NCBI RefSeq assembly: GCF_017571495.1
Contig: NZ_JAGETZ010000012.1
Coordinates: 1 to 64,000 of the forward strand
Length of the DNA: 64,000 nt
DNA from: Hymenobacter negativus
Lineage (GTDB): Bacteria > Bacteroidota > Bacteroidia > Cytophagales > Hymenobacteraceae
Reading direction: 5' to 3'
Shown here: positions 56,684 through 64,000 of the stretch, in pieces
Layout: each line of letters begins with the position of its first letter
Position numbering within the stretch: position 1 is the stretch's first letter
Made by a program: the position numbers and the translations under genes
The notes under the pieces: model-generated
Told to the model about the DNA's origin: nothing
The model's input: the letters and a program-made list of their open reading frames with translations, nothing else
The model's database searches: none

Positions 56684-56929
56684 CCAGGGGCTCTCTGTGA
56701 GCGCATTGCTGCGTTCAAGAAGGTAGCCGTTACCGCCTACCAAGCCAGCCTGAATGAAAGAGCCGTGCTGCCTAATAACCAGCAGCTGATGGATTCGCAG
56801 ACACGCTTTTTCCAGTCGCTGGCAACGGCTCCCGTGCAAACCCGCGTCAAGAACCTGCTCGGCAAAGGCCTGCACCAACCCGGCGACGTGAAACTGAATT
56901 TGGGAAAATACCTCTGGTATCTAGGCTAG
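56684..56929 (+). pseudogene. In-frame remnant after the DUF417 stop
   Basis: Directly after the TAG of the DUF417 gene the same frame stays open for 81 codons (AAFKKVAVTAYQASLNERAV, then SQTRFFQSLATAP, VKNLLGKGLHQPGD, ending KYLWYLG). No start codon with a plausible leader is seen. The composition is protein-like. It may be the tail of another gene joined by deletion, or a readthrough extension. I do not recognise the family. The rest of 56930-57369 shows no gene. Confidence 0.3.
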
Positions 56930-57133
56930 CCTCGGTGGACTGTTTCTGCAAGGGCCAGCCACTGTATCGGGAAGCCCCGCGCCGGTTGCCAGCAATAGCT
57001 GCGGCCAGTGCGGGGCTCTTTCGTGGCGGTGGCAGCTGTAGCCCAGAAGCGGCCATACTACCAGCAGTAGAACAGCTTAGGGCACCTGCCTGGCTGCCGC
57101 ACAGCCCTCCAAATAAGGCGAACTATCCCCACT

Positions 57134-57153
57134 ATTTTGGAGACGTCCAAAAT
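57134..57153. promoter_or_regulatory. Perfect palindrome upstream of the sigma factor
   Basis: ATTTTGGA-GACG-TCCAAAAT. It has the TTGGA/TCCAA half-sites of the three operators but in the opposite order and with a 4-base spacer. It lies 217 bases before the sigma factor start. Confidence 0.4.
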
Positions 57154-57369
57154 CGATTACCAAAAGCAAGCGAAACCCGTTAGGCAATTTCGACCCATAA
57201 AATGCCTTTCCCGGTCTTTGGAGGGCTTTTTGTTGCCGCAGCTTACGAAAAGTGGCCACTGTGGTATGACGATTGATTCACCACCTACTGCCGCCGCTAG
57301 CCTTGCTATGCCAGCGCCTCGCGCTCCCTCGGCACTGGTCAGTCAATTCAACTATTCGTCCTTCACATC

Positions 57370-58047
57370 ATGGCTCACTTCGACCCTTCTTTGTCGGTTA
57401 CGGCTGATTTATCTTGGCCTATGGTCAATGGCTACCCGCTGACGGCCAACAAAACGTACTCGGCCAAAGCCTTGCGAGACTTTGAGTTGATTCGACGCAT
57501 CATTGGCTGCCAGGATGAAAAAGCCTACCAGGAAATCTGGGATTCCTATCAGAAGCCCATCCGGCGCCTGGTACAAAGATTCGTAAGCCAGACGGATGCC
57601 GCCCAAGACCTTACGCTGGAGATTTTTGTGCGGGCGTTCAAGTACCTGCCTCGTTTCAAACCAACCTTCGCCTTCAGTACTTGGCTATTTCGGGTGGCCA
57701 CCAACTGCTGTCTTGCCTTCTTGGAGCTGCGCCGCTTATCGACGGTTTCCCTCAACGCGCCGCAAGGCAGCAACGGTGATGAGACCTTCCAGCTGGATTA
57801 TCCCGACCCAGCCCCGCTTCCTTCCGAAGTTGTGATTCAAGCGCAGCGCGCCGAACGGTTGCAGCAAGCCGTGAGAGCGCTGCCGCTGAAATACCACCAA
57901 CTAGTACAGCTGCATTACTTTCATGAGTTGAGCTACGAAGAAATAGCGCAACAGCAGCAGGTTCCGGTCGGCACTATCAAGGCCCGGCTACACCGGGGCC
58001 GGCTGTTGCTTCAGCGGGCCATGCAAGGCGAAATGCACCGCATTTAA
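57370..58047 (+). CDS. ECF-type RNA polymerase sigma factor
   Basis: 225 residues. Region 2 (AYQEIWDSYQKPIRRLVQRF, then AAQDLTLEIFVRAFKYLPRF and FSTWLFRVATNCCLAFL) and region 4 (LPLKYHQLVQLHYFHELSYE, EIAQQQQVPVGTIKARLHRG) are clear. An internal ATG at 57421 could be the true start. No anti-sigma factor gene is next to it, so the control is not evident. Confidence 0.9.
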   Translation: MAHFDPSLSVTADLSWPMVNGYPLTANKTYSAKALRDFELIRRIIGCQDEKAYQEIWDSYQKPIRRLVQRFVSQTDAAQDLTLEIFVRAFKYLPRFKPTFAFSTWLFRVATNCCLAFLELRRLSTVSLNAPQGSNGDETFQLDYPDPAPLPSEVVIQAQRAERLQQAVRALPLKYHQLVQLHYFHELSYEEIAQQQQVPVGTIKARLHRGRLLLQRAMQGEMHRI

Positions 58048-58169
58048 TGAGTTTGTTCCACGGCGGTCAAATCAGCTTTCTGTTACAATGGCTTATCCAG
58101 TATGATGGTGGGTGCTGAACCCGCTTATTGAACTAGTGCAGTTGCCGAGCTACATGCAATTGCAGTTCG

Positions 58170-58386
58170 GGTCAAACTTTAGCCCTCTGCTCGGACTCAG
58201 CACTTTGAGCTTGCGGCTAACTTAATGAAACCATTATTTCATTCCCTTTCCATCGTTAGTGAGATTGGTCAAAAAAGTAAAAGAAGCGTGCCCTTGCCGC
58301 GACCGCTCGGCCCGGTAATGATATAAGCAATGGCCGAATATGTATAAGTGGGACGCTTGGGGCCGGTTTGACCTTTGTTTGGTCAA
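58170..58386. promoter_or_regulatory. GGTCAA boxes upstream of the SDR/AraC module
   Basis: GGTCAAA occurs at 58170-58176 and 58267-58273, and TTGACC-N7-GGTCAA at 58368-58386, 31 bases before the SDR start. This is a candidate operator for the AraC regulator or for an outside factor. The stretch 58048-58416 shows no gene. Confidence 0.45.
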
Positions 58387-58416
58387 CACACCCTTTTTTA
58401 CACAAGCATCTTTCCC

Positions 58417-59238
58417 ATGAGCAAAATACTTTTCATCACGGGCACGTCCAAAGGATTTGGGCGCATTTGGGCCGAAGCCGCCCTAGAGCAGGGCCACCAG
58501 GTCGTCGCCACCGCCCGCGATATCAACACCCTGACCGAGCTGACGAGCCGCTACGGCGCAGCCGTGTTGCCCTTGGCGCTGGACGTGACGAACCGGGAAG
58601 CCTGCACGGCGGCGGTCAACCAGGCCCACGCACACTTTGGGCGCCTCGACGTGCTGATTTCCAACGCCGGCTACGGCCAGTTTGGTTATATCGAGGAAAT
58701 CAGCGAGGACGAAGCTCGGCAGCAACTAGAAACCAACGTCTTCGGCTCGCTCTGGTGCATCCAGGCTGTACTGCCTATCATGCGGGCGCAGCAGCAGGGG
58801 CACATCATCCAGGTATCGAGCATCGGCGGCATCCTTACGTTCCCGGGCCTGGGTATCTACCACGCCTCGAAATGGGCCATGGAGGGCCTTTGTGATAGCC
58901 TGAGCCAGGAGGTGACACCCTTTAACATCCACGTGACCCTGGTGGAGCCCGGGGGCTACTCGACCGACTGGGGCACGACTTCTGCCGCCCACAGCCAGCC
59001 CAATCCCGCCTACGCCCCCCAGCGCGAGGCCATGCAAAAGCAGTGGGCCAACAGCGCCGCCTACCTGGGCAAGCCGGAGGCCACGGCCGAAGCCATCCTG
59101 CAGCTACTGGTTGCCGAAACGCCTCCCTTGCGCCTGCTACTTGGAGCGATGCCCCTGCGCCTGATTGAGCCCGCGTACCAGCAGCGACTGACCACTTGGA
59201 AGGAATGGCAGCCGGTGGCGGAGAAAGCGCAAGGGTAA
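58417..59238 (+). CDS. Short-chain dehydrogenase/reductase
   Basis: 273 residues from the ATG at 58417. Motifs TGTSKGFGRIWAEAALEQ, SNAGYG (instead of NNAGYG) and YHASKWAMEG are present. It is a paralogue of the SDR at 53405-54226 and, like it, pairs with a nearby AraC gene. The substrate is unknown. It is 55 bases upstream of the AraC start and likely in one operon with it. Confidence 0.9.
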   Translation: MSKILFITGTSKGFGRIWAEAALEQGHQVVATARDINTLTELTSRYGAAVLPLALDVTNREACTAAVNQAHAHFGRLDVLISNAGYGQFGYIEEISEDEARQQLETNVFGSLWCIQAVLPIMRAQQQGHIIQVSSIGGILTFPGLGIYHASKWAMEGLCDSLSQEVTPFNIHVTLVEPGGYSTDWGTTSAAHSQPNPAYAPQREAMQKQWANSAAYLGKPEATAEAILQLLVAETPPLRLLLGAMPLRLIEPAYQQRLTTWKEWQPVAEKAQG

Positions 59239-59293
59239 ATCACGTACACATTGCCTACTAGTGGGCAGCCAGGAGGTAACTTTTACTCGTTTT

Positions 59294-60181
59294 ATGTCCA
59301 CCATCACGTCCATCGACTCCATCCACGCGCTGCACGCCCGCCTCGGCGACAAGCCCAGGCACCCGTTGCTGACGGTGCTCGACATGGCCCAACTGCCCCA
59401 ACCGACGGCGGCCTACTCCGTGCGGCTGGGCTTGTACGGCATCGTCAGCAAGCAATTCGATGGGGTGCTGGGCTACGGCCGGGGTCAGTACGACTTCCAA
59501 GCGGGCACGCTGTTGTTCACGGCGCCCAACCAAGTGCTGACGACCAGCGCCGAGGGGCACATCAAAGAAGGCTGGGGCATATACTTTCACCCGGACCTGC
59601 TGCGGGGCACGGAGCTGGGTCGAAAAATTGAGCAGTACCGATTTTTCTACTACGACAGCCACGAGGCCCTACACGTTTCCGACGAAGAAAACCGAATACT
59701 GCGCCAGTGCGTCGACCACCTCCGGCGCGAGTGCGCGCTGCCCATCGACGCACACACCCAAGGGGTGCTAGTTAGTCAGCTGGAGCTACTGATGCAGTAC
59801 TGCAACCGCTTCTACGCCCGGCAGTTCATCACCCGCGCGCCCACGAACTCGGACCTGCTGCAGTTTGAGCGGCTGCTCAAAAGCTACTTCACGGGCGACA
59901 CCCTGGCCGAGCACGGCCTGCCCAGCGTTGCGTACCTGGCCGGCAAGTTGCGCGTATCGGCAGCCTACCTGACGGACGTGCTACACAAAACCACGGGCAA
60001 AACCACCCAGGAGTACATCCACTTGGAATTGGTGGAGCGGGCCAAGGCCTTACTCTGGGGCACCGACAAGCGCGTGAGCGAAATCGCCTACGCGCTGGGC
60101 TTTGCCTACCCATCGCACTTCACCAAGCTCTTCAAAACCAAAACCGGCCAGTCCCCGCGCGACTTCCGGCAGGGTCAGTAG
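59294..60181 (+). CDS. AraC family transcription regulator
   Basis: 295 residues from the ATG at 59294; an upstream in-frame GTG is less likely. The N-terminal sensor part contains YDFQAGTLLFTAPNQVLTTS. The C-terminal HTH pair is VAYLAGKLRVSAAYLTDVLH and VSEIAYALGFAYPSHFTKLF. It probably controls the SDR directly upstream, perhaps through the GGTCAA boxes. Confidence 0.9.
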   Translation: MSTITSIDSIHALHARLGDKPRHPLLTVLDMAQLPQPTAAYSVRLGLYGIVSKQFDGVLGYGRGQYDFQAGTLLFTAPNQVLTTSAEGHIKEGWGIYFHPDLLRGTELGRKIEQYRFFYYDSHEALHVSDEENRILRQCVDHLRRECALPIDAHTQGVLVSQLELLMQYCNRFYARQFITRAPTNSDLLQFERLLKSYFTGDTLAEHGLPSVAYLAGKLRVSAAYLTDVLHKTTGKTTQEYIHLELVERAKALLWGTDKRVSEIAYALGFAYPSHFTKLFKTKTGQSPRDFRQGQ

Positions 60182-60627
60182 CTGAGCCCTAGCGCCACCT
60201 TTTTTTCTTCCATTCAGCCGGCCATCGCTAGCCACCATGCTGTCCCCGTCCGTTTGCGTTATCACTGCAGCGTAAGTCGGCCTATATAGCTGCTCCGGGC
60301 TGATAATCAGCGTGCGGGTATACGCTTGAGTCGAGCGGCTTTTGCTCACCAAACGCAAGGCTTCGGCTCGGAAGGTGCGTTGTAACAATGCCGTTTGACG
60401 GGTTGGCAGCTGTCTTTGATGACATTCGAAAGATGAGGTCTTATTCTGCCCTGATTCACCCGTTTGCCTAGCCACCTTAGCTATACTGTGTAGCTACTCG
60501 AATAGCTGGATAAATCCTCAAAGATTCTCATAGCAGAACTCCCTAGACAGTGCACTCCTATTGCGGCTCGCTTTCCGAAGTGGGTGGCTGCTTTTTCCAT
60601 CCTTTGCATAAATCTGCCGACCGAATA
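60182..60627. other. Intergenic region between convergent genes
   Basis: 446 bases with no recognisable gene, RNA or strong hairpin. Short open frames on the minus strand are shadows without a plausible leader. Confidence 0.6.
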
Positions 60628-61428
60628 CTAGCCTGCCTTCGGCCGGACCCGGAATAGGTTTGCTTCCACCCAGTTTTTTTTCCACACTGGCCACAGCTGG
60701 GTCACTGGGGCGCGCTGGCTGAAAGCAGCTTGGGCTGCGGGAACGGACATGCCCGTCGCCAGCAGCGTTAAAAACTCGTAAGGTACCGGCTGTATGTCGT
60801 ACACTGTCAACTGGTACTCGTGCCGTAGCACCACGCACTGGCTAGTACCCGCGAAGGGTAGGGGCGGGCACTCGCCTTTTTTGAATTGGGTGTAAAACGT
60901 GTTGATTGGAAACTGAAACCGGAACAGGGTGCAGGTGGGCACCAGCGCCAGTTCGCTTTCGTCGTCTTCCAGGCCCGCTAGGTGGTAGTTTTCTTCGGCC
61001 TGCTGGTCAAAAAGCACGTTGAGGGCGTACTCAAATCCGGCCAGCTCAACAATGAAATCAATCCAGTCCTCCTTGTCTTCGCTCAACGCATCGGGCCGGT
61101 TGGATTGGAGGTAGGCCGGGAAAAGCCGGCCCAGTTCCGCCAGATTGTAATGACGGGAAGGGTAAGCTGTCAGGTAATCATCGGCAAAAACCCGAAAAAG
61201 CTCTTCCCCCAGCGCGTACTCCAACGCACTAAACTGCTGCGCCATGCAGCCGCGCAGCCGCGCCATGTAACTGCGCTGATAGATGGCCAGGTGCTCCTGC
61301 GCGGATAGCCGCGCCGAGTGGTTGAGCACTGCTTCCGCCGCCGTCGCTTGCTGCGGGTCGAGCAAGGCTTGCTGCATCCACTGCTGAAAGGCTGGCAACG
61401 GCAAAAAATCGCTTGCTTCCACCATCAT
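60628..61428 (-). CDS. DUF2063 protein, partner of the DUF692 enzyme
   Basis: 266 residues. The N-terminal DUF2063 domain is clear: LSAQEHLAIYQRSYMARLRG, then QFSALEYALGEELFRVFADD and AYPSRHYNLAELGRLFPAYL. The remaining ~120 residues form a second domain. In bufferin-type operons a DUF2063 protein (BufC/HvfC) helps the DUF692 enzyme recognise or present its substrate. The same pairing here, six bases after the DUF692 stop, supports that role. Confidence 0.88.
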   Translation of the reverse strand: MMVEASDFLPLPAFQQWMQQALLDPQQATAAEAVLNHSARLSAQEHLAIYQRSYMARLRGCMAQQFSALEYALGEELFRVFADDYLTAYPSRHYNLAELGRLFPAYLQSNRPDALSEDKEDWIDFIVELAGFEYALNVLFDQQAEENYHLAGLEDDESELALVPTCTLFRFQFPINTFYTQFKKGECPPLPFAGTSQCVVLRHEYQLTVYDIQPVPYEFLTLLATGMSVPAAQAAFSQRAPVTQLWPVWKKNWVEANLFRVRPKAG

Positions 61429-61434
61429 ACAAGG

Positions 61435-62346
61435 TCAGAGGCGCAGTTCCGGCACCATCACGTGCAAGGGAGTCGACAATTGCTCCGCGCTGGCCACCGG
61501 TGGTAGGTCGCCCGCCTGCTCAAAAGTTGCCGCCATGTACTGCTGGGCTTTCAACAGCTCGGCGTGGTACACGGGAAAATCGGGGATGTTGCCGTCCCAT
61601 TCCAGTAGCACCGAAGAGCCTCCTGTGAGGGTGTACGCCAGTTTAAACAGCTGCCACACCGAGCTGTTCACCTCGCGGTCGTGCGTGTCGATGAGGTAGT
61701 TGCCGCAGTTCTGATGACCGGCTAGGTGCAGCTGCACAATCTTGTCGTGGGGCAGGGCTCGAATGTATGCTGCCGGGTCAAAGTCATTATTGAAGGCCGA
61801 CACGTACACGTTGTTGACGTCCAGCAGCAAGTTGCAGCCGGTTTCCTGCGTCAGGCGCGTTAAAAACTCCCATTCCGGCATGGTGGAGTGCCGAAACGTG
61901 GCGTAAGTGCTCGGGTTTTCGATAACCAATGGCCGCTCCAGGTAGTCCTGTACCTGCCGGACGCGAATGCAGACGTGTCGCAGGGATTCCTCGTGCAGGG
62001 GTAACGGCAGCAAGTCGTGGGAATTGACACCCAGCATCCCCGTCCAGCACAGATGGTCGCTGACCCAGGCCGGCTTCACTTCGGCCGCCAAGGTTTTAAG
62101 GCTTTTGAGGTAGTCAAAATTTAAGGGGTCGGTGCTGCCAATGGACAGCGAGACGCCGTGCATGACCACCGGATAACGCTCGGCAATCTGCCGGAGCACC
62201 TGCCGGGGCCGCCCGTGCGAATCCATGAAGTTTTCCGAAATTACCTCGAACCAATCCACCGCGGGCTGTTCGGCCAAAATGTGGTTGAAATGCCGGCTGC
62301 GCAGGCCCAGCCCAAGCCCGAGGTTGGGAACTGACTCAGCCCTCAT
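61435..62346 (-). CDS. DUF692 multinuclear non-haem iron oxidative enzyme (MNIO)
   Basis: 303 residues. Metal-binding positions typical of MNIOs are present in order: VMHGVSLSIG (H63), SDHLCW (D97, H98), VIENPS (E143), DVNNVY (N178/N179), LHLAGH (H207, H211), IDTHD (D220, H222) and LLEWD (E249). MNIOs (MbnB, TglH, ChrH, BufB) modify Cys or other residues of ribosomal peptides with O2. The start overlaps the stop of the cysteine-repeat gene by 11 bases, so that protein is the leading substrate candidate. Confidence 0.93.
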   Translation of the reverse strand: MRAESVPNLGLGLGLRSRHFNHILAEQPAVDWFEVISENFMDSHGRPRQVLRQIAERYPVVMHGVSLSIGSTDPLNFDYLKSLKTLAAEVKPAWVSDHLCWTGMLGVNSHDLLPLPLHEESLRHVCIRVRQVQDYLERPLVIENPSTYATFRHSTMPEWEFLTRLTQETGCNLLLDVNNVYVSAFNNDFDPAAYIRALPHDKIVQLHLAGHQNCGNYLIDTHDREVNSSVWQLFKLAYTLTGGSSVLLEWDGNIPDFPVYHAELLKAQQYMAATFEQAGDLPPVASAEQLSTPLHVMVPELRL

Positions 62347-62923
62347 CGGAACGGCAGGTAGCTAGGGTGGCGGGCATGGCACGGGCGCTTTCCGCGGCCA
62401 TTGCCTGCACCCGTTGCCGGGCGGCCAAGGCGCGGGCAGCTGGGTCGGCCGCGTAGGAGCACTGCCGGTCGCCGCTTTGCCCACAAGAGGAGTTATCGTG
62501 GGAAGCCGGCTGCCCCTTAAGCTGGTTGACGTAGGCATTGCTGGGTCCGTTGGGTCCGGCCGGTGGGGCTCCAACCGGCTGCCGTGCGGCTGCGCGTTGT
62601 TCCTCAAAGCGTTGGCGGGCCAGCTGCCAAACACTACGCCCGCGGTTGGGGCCCTGGGTAATGAAGCGGGAATCCAAAATGGGAGCTCCGCAACTACCTT
62701 GGTAGCGGCAGTCGTTTTGCGACGGGAAGCAGAACTCTTCCGTGGTGCCAAACAGGCCGCAGCCGCCCTGGCCCTTGCATTCGTTTAGGGTATGGCAGGC
62801 GTGATTGACTGTGGAGCAGTCGCCCATGCCGGCGCAATTATTCTTGCCGGAATATCCCTGGTTTTCACAGGAGTTGAGCCCCATGCAGACATGAAGCTCT
62901 AGGGCGGGTTGGATGTTTTCCAT
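62336..62923 (-). CDS. Cysteine-repeat protein, candidate MNIO substrate
   Basis: 195 residues with 13 cysteines, 10 of them in the first 78 residues at near-regular spacing (C13, C19, C30, C36, C43, C49, C55, C65, C72, C78). The repeats resemble GKNNCAGMGDC, CHTLNECKGQGGCG and QNDCRYQGSCGAP, like the KNxC and CKGQGxC patterns of bufferin-type precursors. A helical middle (SVWQLARQRFEEQRAAA) and a Pro/Gly-rich linker follow, with three more Cys at 147, 155 and 190. There is no signal peptide, unlike typical bufferins. It could be a precursor peptide or a scaffold; modification is inferred from context. Confidence 0.75.
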   Translation of the reverse strand: MENIQPALELHVCMGLNSCENQGYSGKNNCAGMGDCSTVNHACHTLNECKGQGGCGLFGTTEEFCFPSQNDCRYQGSCGAPILDSRFITQGPNRGRSVWQLARQRFEEQRAAARQPVGAPPAGPNGPSNAYVNQLKGQPASHDNSSCGQSGDRQCSYAADPAARALAARQRVQAMAAESARAMPATLATCRSDEG

Positions 62924-62957
62924 GAGCTGGATACGTTGGCGATATCGTTGGAATGGA

Positions 62958-64000
62958 CTATGCCGGTACGGCCGGCACGTGCGCCACCACGCGGTGGTCG
63001 AGCCGGACGTCGGGCAGGGAGGGCCAGTAGGCCGAGTTTTCCGGCAGCGTCAGCCAGCCCCAGTTAGTGGGGTCGGCCAGGGCCAGTTGCTCAACCAGGG
63101 CCATAATCTGTTGCTTTGGTGATACGGGATTGGCCCTCGAAAAATTAAAGTACTCAAACGTCAGCGAGCCGGCGTAGGTCCGGTTTCCCCGGGCGTAGGT
63201 ATAGTTCCGGATGCCGTTGCCGATGCCGCTCAACAGCCAAATCATCGACTTGTGTACCCCGTACAAAAACACCCGGAACTGCGTGTCCTCATCCGCCGAA
63301 TAACAGGCCTCAATCATGAGCAAAATGTAGGTGAAGATGGCATTTCCAAGCTGCGCGCAGCACGCCAGGGCCGTATTGCCCGACGCTAGGTAATCAACCA
63401 GTTTGGGGTCGGCTGCCTGGTCATACACGAAATAGCTAAAAAAGTCATCGAGCCCGCCGATGTCCTCGAATTTTTGCTGGTAGTGTACCCCTAGGCTATA
63501 GGCTTCGAGAAATTTTGCAAAATGCGACAGCTCGGCATCGGGCGTGTCGTCGTAGTCGCCGGGTTTGAATTGAACCTCCCCGTTTTTCACCGGCAGGGGA
63601 ATGGGCATGCCGTTGGGCCCAAAGCGCAGCTCGCTCTGGTTGTCCTTGATATTGCCCTCGCCTTGGTGCATGATTTCATTTATCGCCGCCAAGGCCGACG
63701 GGGCATCTACCACCCCGATTAGGTCGCCGCTGTCGCTGCTGCTGGCAAACTTGGGGGCGTGCTCCCGGTCGTAGTACACCGTGTTGATGGAGTTTTGCGA
63801 ATAGTACGGCCGGTGGCGCGCCGCTGCTTTGGGGGCCGAAACCAGCTGCGGCCGGGCCGGGTAAGGGCCGGGGTAATTATCGGCGATGCACTGCTGAATG
63901 TCGAGGTAGAGCTGGCCGATGGTTTTATATTTTACGTCCGGGGCTTTTTCTGCCGCATCGGCCGAGTTCGTGAAAGGCCGTGGGCTTTCGATTTGCAGAA
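62958..64000 (-). CDS. Ferritin-like protein of the VioB/iminophenyl-pyruvate dimer synthase class, partial
   Basis: The frame stays open past the GTG at 63779 to the right edge (DIQQCIADNYPGPYPARPQL, then AARHRPYYSQNSINTVYYD), so the start is outside the window. Visible parts include GVVDAPSALAAINEIMHQGE and FAKFLEAYSLGVHYQQKFED, consistent with the helical ferritin-like domain of this class. Such proteins may bind iron or act as oxidases. It is the first visible gene of the operon and starts upstream of the cysteine-repeat gene. Without vioA or other pigment genes, violacein synthesis is not implied. Confidence 0.75.
   Translation of the reverse strand, partial: LQIESPRPFTNSADAAEKAPDVKYKTIGQLYLDIQQCIADNYPGPYPARPQLVSAPKAAARHRPYYSQNSINTVYYDREHAPKFASSSDSGDLIGVVDAPSALAAINEIMHQGEGNIKDNQSELRFGPNGMPIPLPVKNGEVQFKPGDYDDTPDAELSHFAKFLEAYSLGVHYQQKFEDIGGLDDFFSYFVYDQAADPKLVDYLASGNTALACCAQLGNAIFTYILLMIEACYSADEDTQFRVFLYGVHKSMIWLLSGIGNGIRNYTYARGNRTYAGSLTFEYFNFSRANPVSPKQQIMALVEQLALADPTNWGWLTLPENSAYWPSLPDVRLDHRVVAHVPAVPA

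Noticed and set aside
60050..60475. Minus-strand open frame past the AraC end
   Set aside because: It overlaps the conserved HTH-coding end of the AraC gene and has no recognisable protein features.
60628..64000. Methanobactin or violacein gene cluster
   Set aside because: No MbnC or short MbnA-like peptide is present, and no vioA, vioC, vioD or vioE; only the DUF692 and ferritin-like families are shared.

Overview
The window looks like a chromosomal segment of a GC-rich Bacteroidota bacterium, most likely Hymenobacter or a close relative. The signs are a C-terminal type IX secretion (T9SS) sorting domain at the left edge, SprB-like repeats, DUF92 and kduI/kduD genes of Bacteroidota type, A-rich leaders, and interspersed GTCATGCT palindromes. 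No tRNA, rRNA, IS element, integrase or CRISPR array was found. The genus is inferred from gene content only.

Region 1 (1-1092) is the 3' end of a T9SS-exported protein and its terminator. Region 2 (1251-28584, minus strand) is a tightly packed, 18-gene extracellular contractile injection system (eCIS, Afp/PVC/AlgoCIS class). In transcription order it encodes a DUF4255 cap protein, an unknown 337-residue protein, one sheath, two tube proteins, a DUF5908 protein, a LysM hub protein, a VgrG-like spike, a PAAR tip, a gp25 protein, two large baseplate proteins, a 1493-residue protein with SprB-like repeats in the fibre position, a tape measure protein, a 1070-residue DUF4157 protein with a candidate nuclease tail, a YbjN/chaperone-like protein, a lysozyme-fold protein and the AAA+ ATPase. 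Palindromic repeats sit in several gaps between genes. The last four genes look like the cargo, loading and release end of the operon.

Region 3 (28.8-35.5 kb) holds kduD-kduI, a divergent exported GH2 glycosidase, a fatty-acid-hydroxylase-type membrane enzyme, a DUF92 protein and a small hypothetical gene. The first three point to breakdown of uronate-containing polysaccharide. Region 4 (35.9-45.9 kb, minus strand) is a redox and hydrolase block: an RclA/mercuric-reductase-like flavoprotein, three alpha/beta hydrolases, a receiver/thioredoxin-reductase fusion with its histidine kinase, a DUF302 protein, an unknown protein, an SDR and a small unknown protein.

Region 5 (46-60.2 kb) is regulatory and catabolic: a TPR histidine kinase facing a sigma-54 response regulator, two SDR/AraC modules plus a further SDR, an HSL-type esterase, a DUF417 protein and an ECF sigma factor. 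A palindrome, CTCCA-N6-TGGAG preceded by TTGGATATT, recurs upstream of three units and suggests a shared regulon. Region 6 (60.6-64 kb, minus strand, open to the right) is a biosynthetic-looking operon: a VioB-type ferritin-like protein, a cysteine-repeat protein, a DUF692 multinuclear iron oxidase (MNIO) and a DUF2063 partner. This is the layout of a MNIO-modified cysteine-rich peptide pathway.

The best candidates for undescribed biology are the eCIS cargo end (1251-7234) and the MNIO/Cys-repeat/ferritin-like operon (60628-64000).
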